Part shown: positions 60,373 through 64,000 of the stretch, piece after piece
Numbering within the stretch: position 1 is the first letter of the stretch
Layout of the letters: each line of letters begins with the position of its first letter
Assembly (NCBI GenBank): GCA_020064725.1
Contig: JAGTWJ010000017.1
Span: 2,914,001 to 2,978,000 of the forward strand
DNA from: Drechslerella dactyloides
Taxonomy: Eukaryota; Ascomycota; Orbiliomycetes; Orbiliales; Orbiliaceae
DNA: 64,000 nucleotides
Direction: 5' to 3'
Program-made: the position numbers and the translations under genes
The notes under the pieces: model-generated
Database searches by the model: none
The model's input: only the letters and a program-made list of their open reading frames with translations
Told to the model about the DNA's origin: nothing

Positions 60373-63300
60373 ATGGCTACACCAGTTGCCTCCGTCCCTA
60401 TAGACGAGGACGCTGCCATCGCTAGCTTCCTCGAGAACCCCGACCAACTCGAAGCATTCCTCCAGGAGGGCGGTGGTGGAAACCAGGAGAAAGCCGACGA
60501 TGCCATCGACTTTGGCGACATCAGCGACGATGACGACGACCTGCCGGATGAAGAGGAGTCGGCATCTCTGGCCCGTCGGCAGCGAACAGACACCGCCGAC
60601 AGCGACGGCAGCCTCATGGACCTTGCCGCGGAGGGCATCCCCACAGGATCCCCAGGCCCGGACACGGATCATAAGATGGCGGATGTGGACGAAGACTTAT
60701 TTGGAGACTCCGCGCTCGACGACCTGTTCGGGAACAACAAAGCTGACGAGCTGGACGCAATAGCGTCCCTGGAGAGTAACAAGCTCCTGTCGGACGCCGT
60801 CCATTCGATGTTTAGAGAAGTCGACTTCCAGAACGGCGCCCCCTCTGTTCCCGCCGTCGCCGTTGTCGAACCCGAAGAGGAGAAGGAGCCGGAGCTCACA
60901 GTCCATGATTATTTCCCTCTATTCCAAGAACACGCCATCCTTCCCTACCTTTCCATGTTTCCTCCTAAACCCGCCTACTACCCCATGCGGCCCGACAAGC
61001 AGCCCAAAGTGCTGTTCCCTACGAAACTCAACCTCGACTTGGCACCCAGCACGGATTCTACCTGGCGCTCGAACGACTACAAGGCGACTAGGAAGCCGGG
61101 TATGGTGTATATTGATGATGAGTCAGACACGGAACCCGAGCTTCCAGTCACGCAAGCGGAGAAGGAAGAGCATGACAAACACGAGGCGAAGATCATGCGA
61201 GACATCGAGATGGCGACGACGTCCTGGGATATCGACGCGTTGGAGCGCGAACAGCCGCGCCAACGCCGCAAGGCGCCGTTCGATGACGACGAGGCAGAGA
61301 ATCCAGCAAAGGTTCGTAAACGTCGACGCATCCAGAAGGACGGTGATCAAAAGCAGAAGAAGAAGAAAGCGAATCGGAAATGATTTTTTGCTAACGTTTG
61401 CCGTGCGACCTCTTTCTTTGTCTGCGTGGCTGGCTTTTATATAGAGGCGACGAACACTTGCGTTATCTTCAAGTTTTATCGACGTCGCAGGATCGGTCCC
61501 GGACATCGCCGAACCGCTGGAGCAAGACTCGCACAAGAAAATCAAGACTGTGCTAGATTTAAATGATCCGTTTTTATTGGTGGATGTCAGGAAATCCGAT
61601 GACATGAGGAGAGTCCGTCGAATTGGTGGTGAATTTATCCGGCAGAAGATTAACAAGGACTTAACACAACGATACAACATCTCCAACGACGAGGCCTACG
61701 ATTTACTCAAGGAGAACCACCAGTCGAAAGTCAGATCGACGATCGGCAACCTCGAGATCGAACACACGATGCCTGCTGTCCGGCTGCAGACGCCGTACTA
61801 CAAGACGCAGCTCCAGAAGCCAGAGATGCGCTCGTTCCACAGGCCAAGACTTACATTCCCTGTTGAGGTTGAGCTTCGTTTTACGAAGGGTAAGACTCTG
61901 AAGCGAAAGCACTTCAAGGGGAAATCCATCAAGGAGATCTTTGCCGATACCAAGAGCTTATCGTTGGCCGATAATTCGAACTTCATCCTCTTCGAGTACT
62001 CGGAAGAACACCCGTACGTCATGTCGAATTTTGGTATGGGTAGTCGAATCATCAATTACTACCGCCGCAAAGAGGACACCGACGAGACGCGACCGAAGTG
62101 TGAATTGGGAGAGCTTCAGGTTCTGATGAGCCAGGACAAATCTCCCTTCTGGAACTTTGGCAGCATCGAGCCCGGCGAGATCATCCCTGCGCTCTACAAT
62201 CGTATGATTCGTGCCCCGATCTTCAAGCACAATCCCAAAGGTACCGACTTTGTCGTTGTCCGCAACACCGATAGTGGTGGCGCGTACTATTATCTTCGGA
62301 CTATCCCACACTTGTTCACCGTTGGCCAGACCTTCCCTGTCACAGATGTGCCTGGCCCGCATTCTCGAAAAGTAACGACGGCGTCCAAGAACCGGATGAA
62401 GATGATTACGTATCGAGTCATCCGCAAGAAGGGCAACAGGATCGCTGTCAAGGACATCTCACCACACTTCCCAGAAAATACAGAGATTCAGACTCGTCAG
62501 AAGATGAAGGAGTTCATGTCCCACCAGAACGAGAAGGAGTCCGAGAAGGGTGGTTACTGGTATCTGAAGGGGGATGACCCGATCCCTGAGGAGTCTACCA
62601 TCCGCACGATGGTCACTCCCGAGAGCGTCTGCTTGCTCGATGCGATGCAGGTTGGCGGGCGTTATCTCGAAGACGCAGGATACGGGAAAGCAGCGGATGC
62701 GGGTGATGAGGACGAGAAGGAAGGCATGAGCACCGAGGAGAAGCTCGCTCCTTGGATTGCGACCAAGAACTTTATCAACGCGACGCAAGGCAAGGCCATG
62801 TTGCAGCTACACGGCGAGGGCGACCCTACCGGCCGCGGCGAGGCCTTCAGCTTCATCAAGACAAGTATGAAAGGTGGATTCAAGGCGATCGGTGAGAGCG
62901 TTGACGAGAAGTTGGATGCGGCCACTCTGAAAGCCTTGGGCGGACATTCGTACAACGTCGCACGACAGCAGAAGGCGTATGAGGAGACGATCGAAAAGAT
63001 CTGGCGGGCACAAGAGGCCAGCCTCAAGTCCGAAGAAGTGCCAGAGCTCGATCCCGACGAGCTGCAGGATGCGACGCAGGAGGACGTGCCATATGACGAC
63101 GGGCGCACGCCGTATTCTGAGGGTATGACCCCGGCCACCGGCGCTGCAAACACAACCATCGACGACGAAACAACCAGTCAGTTCTCGAGGTTCTCCGCGC
63201 GATTCACTGGTAATAAGGTTATGCGGATCACGCGGCAGTACCGACGTGAGGACGGGACGGTTGAGAAGCGGACGGAGATGGTGACCGATCCGAAGGTCAT

Positions 63301-63809
63301 TGCGATGTACATTTCACGGCGTCAAGAGATCGAGACGGAGAACCTGAAGTACGCCTCCGATGCCCCCTCCACACTTTTATACCACTCTGCTAACGTCTTG
63401 TTGCGAACAGGCGCGATATCACTAATCTCAAGCCGACCGGTGACCCGATCGCTGACGCCAACAAGAAGGCTGTGTACGTACCCCCCGTATTCTGTTCATC
63501 TCGACCGGTTGGTAAGATGCATCCGCTAACGGCCATGGTAGGCTCTCGACCGAACTGGCACGCTTGCTGCGGAACAAGGAGCGCCGACAGGCGCGCGAGC
63601 GGCAGAACGAGAAGAAGCGAAAGCAGCTTGGGATCGAGGACGACGGAACGCCGAAGGGCGGGACGACGCGCAAGTGTGCGAATTGCGGTATGGTGGGGCA
63701 TATCAAGACGAATAAGAAGATGTGTCCGATGTTGAACGGGACGATGAATCCGAAGAATGCTGGCGCGGAGGGCGGTGGAACGGCGCCGGGGACTCCCGCT
63801 CCTGCGTGA
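60373..63809 (+). CDS. TAF1: TFIID subunit TAF1
   Basis: Exons 60373..61311, 61445..63348, 63411..63473 and 63542..63809, 1057 residues. TAF1 is the largest TFIID scaffold and contacts TBP and core promoter DNA in the nucleus. The N-terminal 130 residues are acidic and hydrophobic (ASFLENPDQLEAFLQ, DLFGDSALDDLFG), like the TAND region that mimics DNA to bind TBP. The central conserved block (DUF3591 type) includes MPAVRLQTPYYKTQL, SLADNSNFILFEYSEEHPYV and GIADISP-like RIAVKDISPHFPE. Near the end a zinc knuckle has C1014, C1017, H1022 and C1030, followed by a Gly/Pro/Ala tail. As in other fungi there are no bromodomains. Intron 1 (61312-61444) uses a weak GTTCGT donor with branch GCTAAC and the first downstream AG; an alternative junction GTGATC/CGCAG would skip 14 residues. 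Introns 2 and 3 (62 and 68 nt) are standard. Confidence 0.93.
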
Positions 63810-64000
63810 GATGATCTGTCGATTGACTCGTTTTTATGTGGCGTGGTGTGATGTGAGGTTTGTTCTGTCTGTCTGTCTATTCGGGGCTTGTTTATCCCGT
63901 GTTATTTTTCTGCTTTACGTGGACGGCATTTCATGCGGCGTTTTATGGATGGGGCTTTTCTTCTATTCGTGTATATTATTGCAGCCGGGGTGGGGCATGT
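63810..64000 (+). other. 3' flank of TAF1
   Basis: 191 bp after the TAF1 stop: T-rich 3' UTR-type sequence with a short TCTG repeat near 63.86 kb. The window ends before another gene. Confidence 0.5.

Noticed and set aside
1..64000. Transposons, CRISPR arrays, rRNA or tRNA genes, prophage
   Set aside because: No transposase or reverse-transcriptase motifs, no terminal repeats, no spaced direct-repeat arrays and no RNA-gene folds were seen; the genes are eukaryotic and spliced.

Overview
The window is nuclear DNA of a filamentous ascomycete (Pezizomycotina). The genes carry short spliceosomal introns of about 58-149 nt, with GT..AG ends and CTAAC/CTGAC-type branch points. The set includes an APSES regulator of the StuA/Asm-1 type and a COP9 signalosome subunit. 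Eurotiomycetes-like affinity is plausible, but I cannot prove it from this sequence. I see no bacterial, viral or transposon genes, no rRNA or tRNA gene and no CRISPR.

Layout from left to right: a PC4/Sub1 coactivator (+, 305-1094); a 4.7 kb gene-free convergent gap; the developmental regulator stuA (-, 5822-8298); an unusually long 17.9 kb gene-free interval upstream of stuA, full of tetranucleotide microsatellites, purine/pyrimidine-skewed tracts and GTAC-rich dyads (8299-26219); a small Rev1-like BRCT protein (+, 26220-27253); the large translational-control protein GCN1 (-, 27901-36378, seven exons); a 28-nt poly-G run; a two-exon 56-residue four-cysteine miniprotein (-, 37752-38039); COP9 signalosome subunit 3 (+, 40059-41795, five exons); a GRASP55/65 Golgi protein (+, 42228-43803); 5-oxoprolinase (-, 44246-48769, seven exons); a 5.6 kb gene-free divergent gap; protein disulfide isomerase (+, 54403-56287, with a 23-nt micro-exon over the first active site); uracil-DNA glycosylase (+, 57061-58572); and TFIID subunit TAF1 (+, 60373-63809), which ends just inside the window.

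The genes are mostly conserved housekeeping functions: transcription initiation (Sub1, TAF1), stress translation (GCN1), protein turnover control (CSN3), the secretory pathway (GRASP, PDI), the glutathione cycle (5-oxoprolinase) and DNA repair (UNG, BRCT). They do not form an obvious metabolic cluster, and neighbours are best read as independent units. The accessory interest lies in the non-coding DNA around stuA and in the small cysteine gene. All exon structures were read by hand from splice signals and reading-frame continuity, without transcript evidence.
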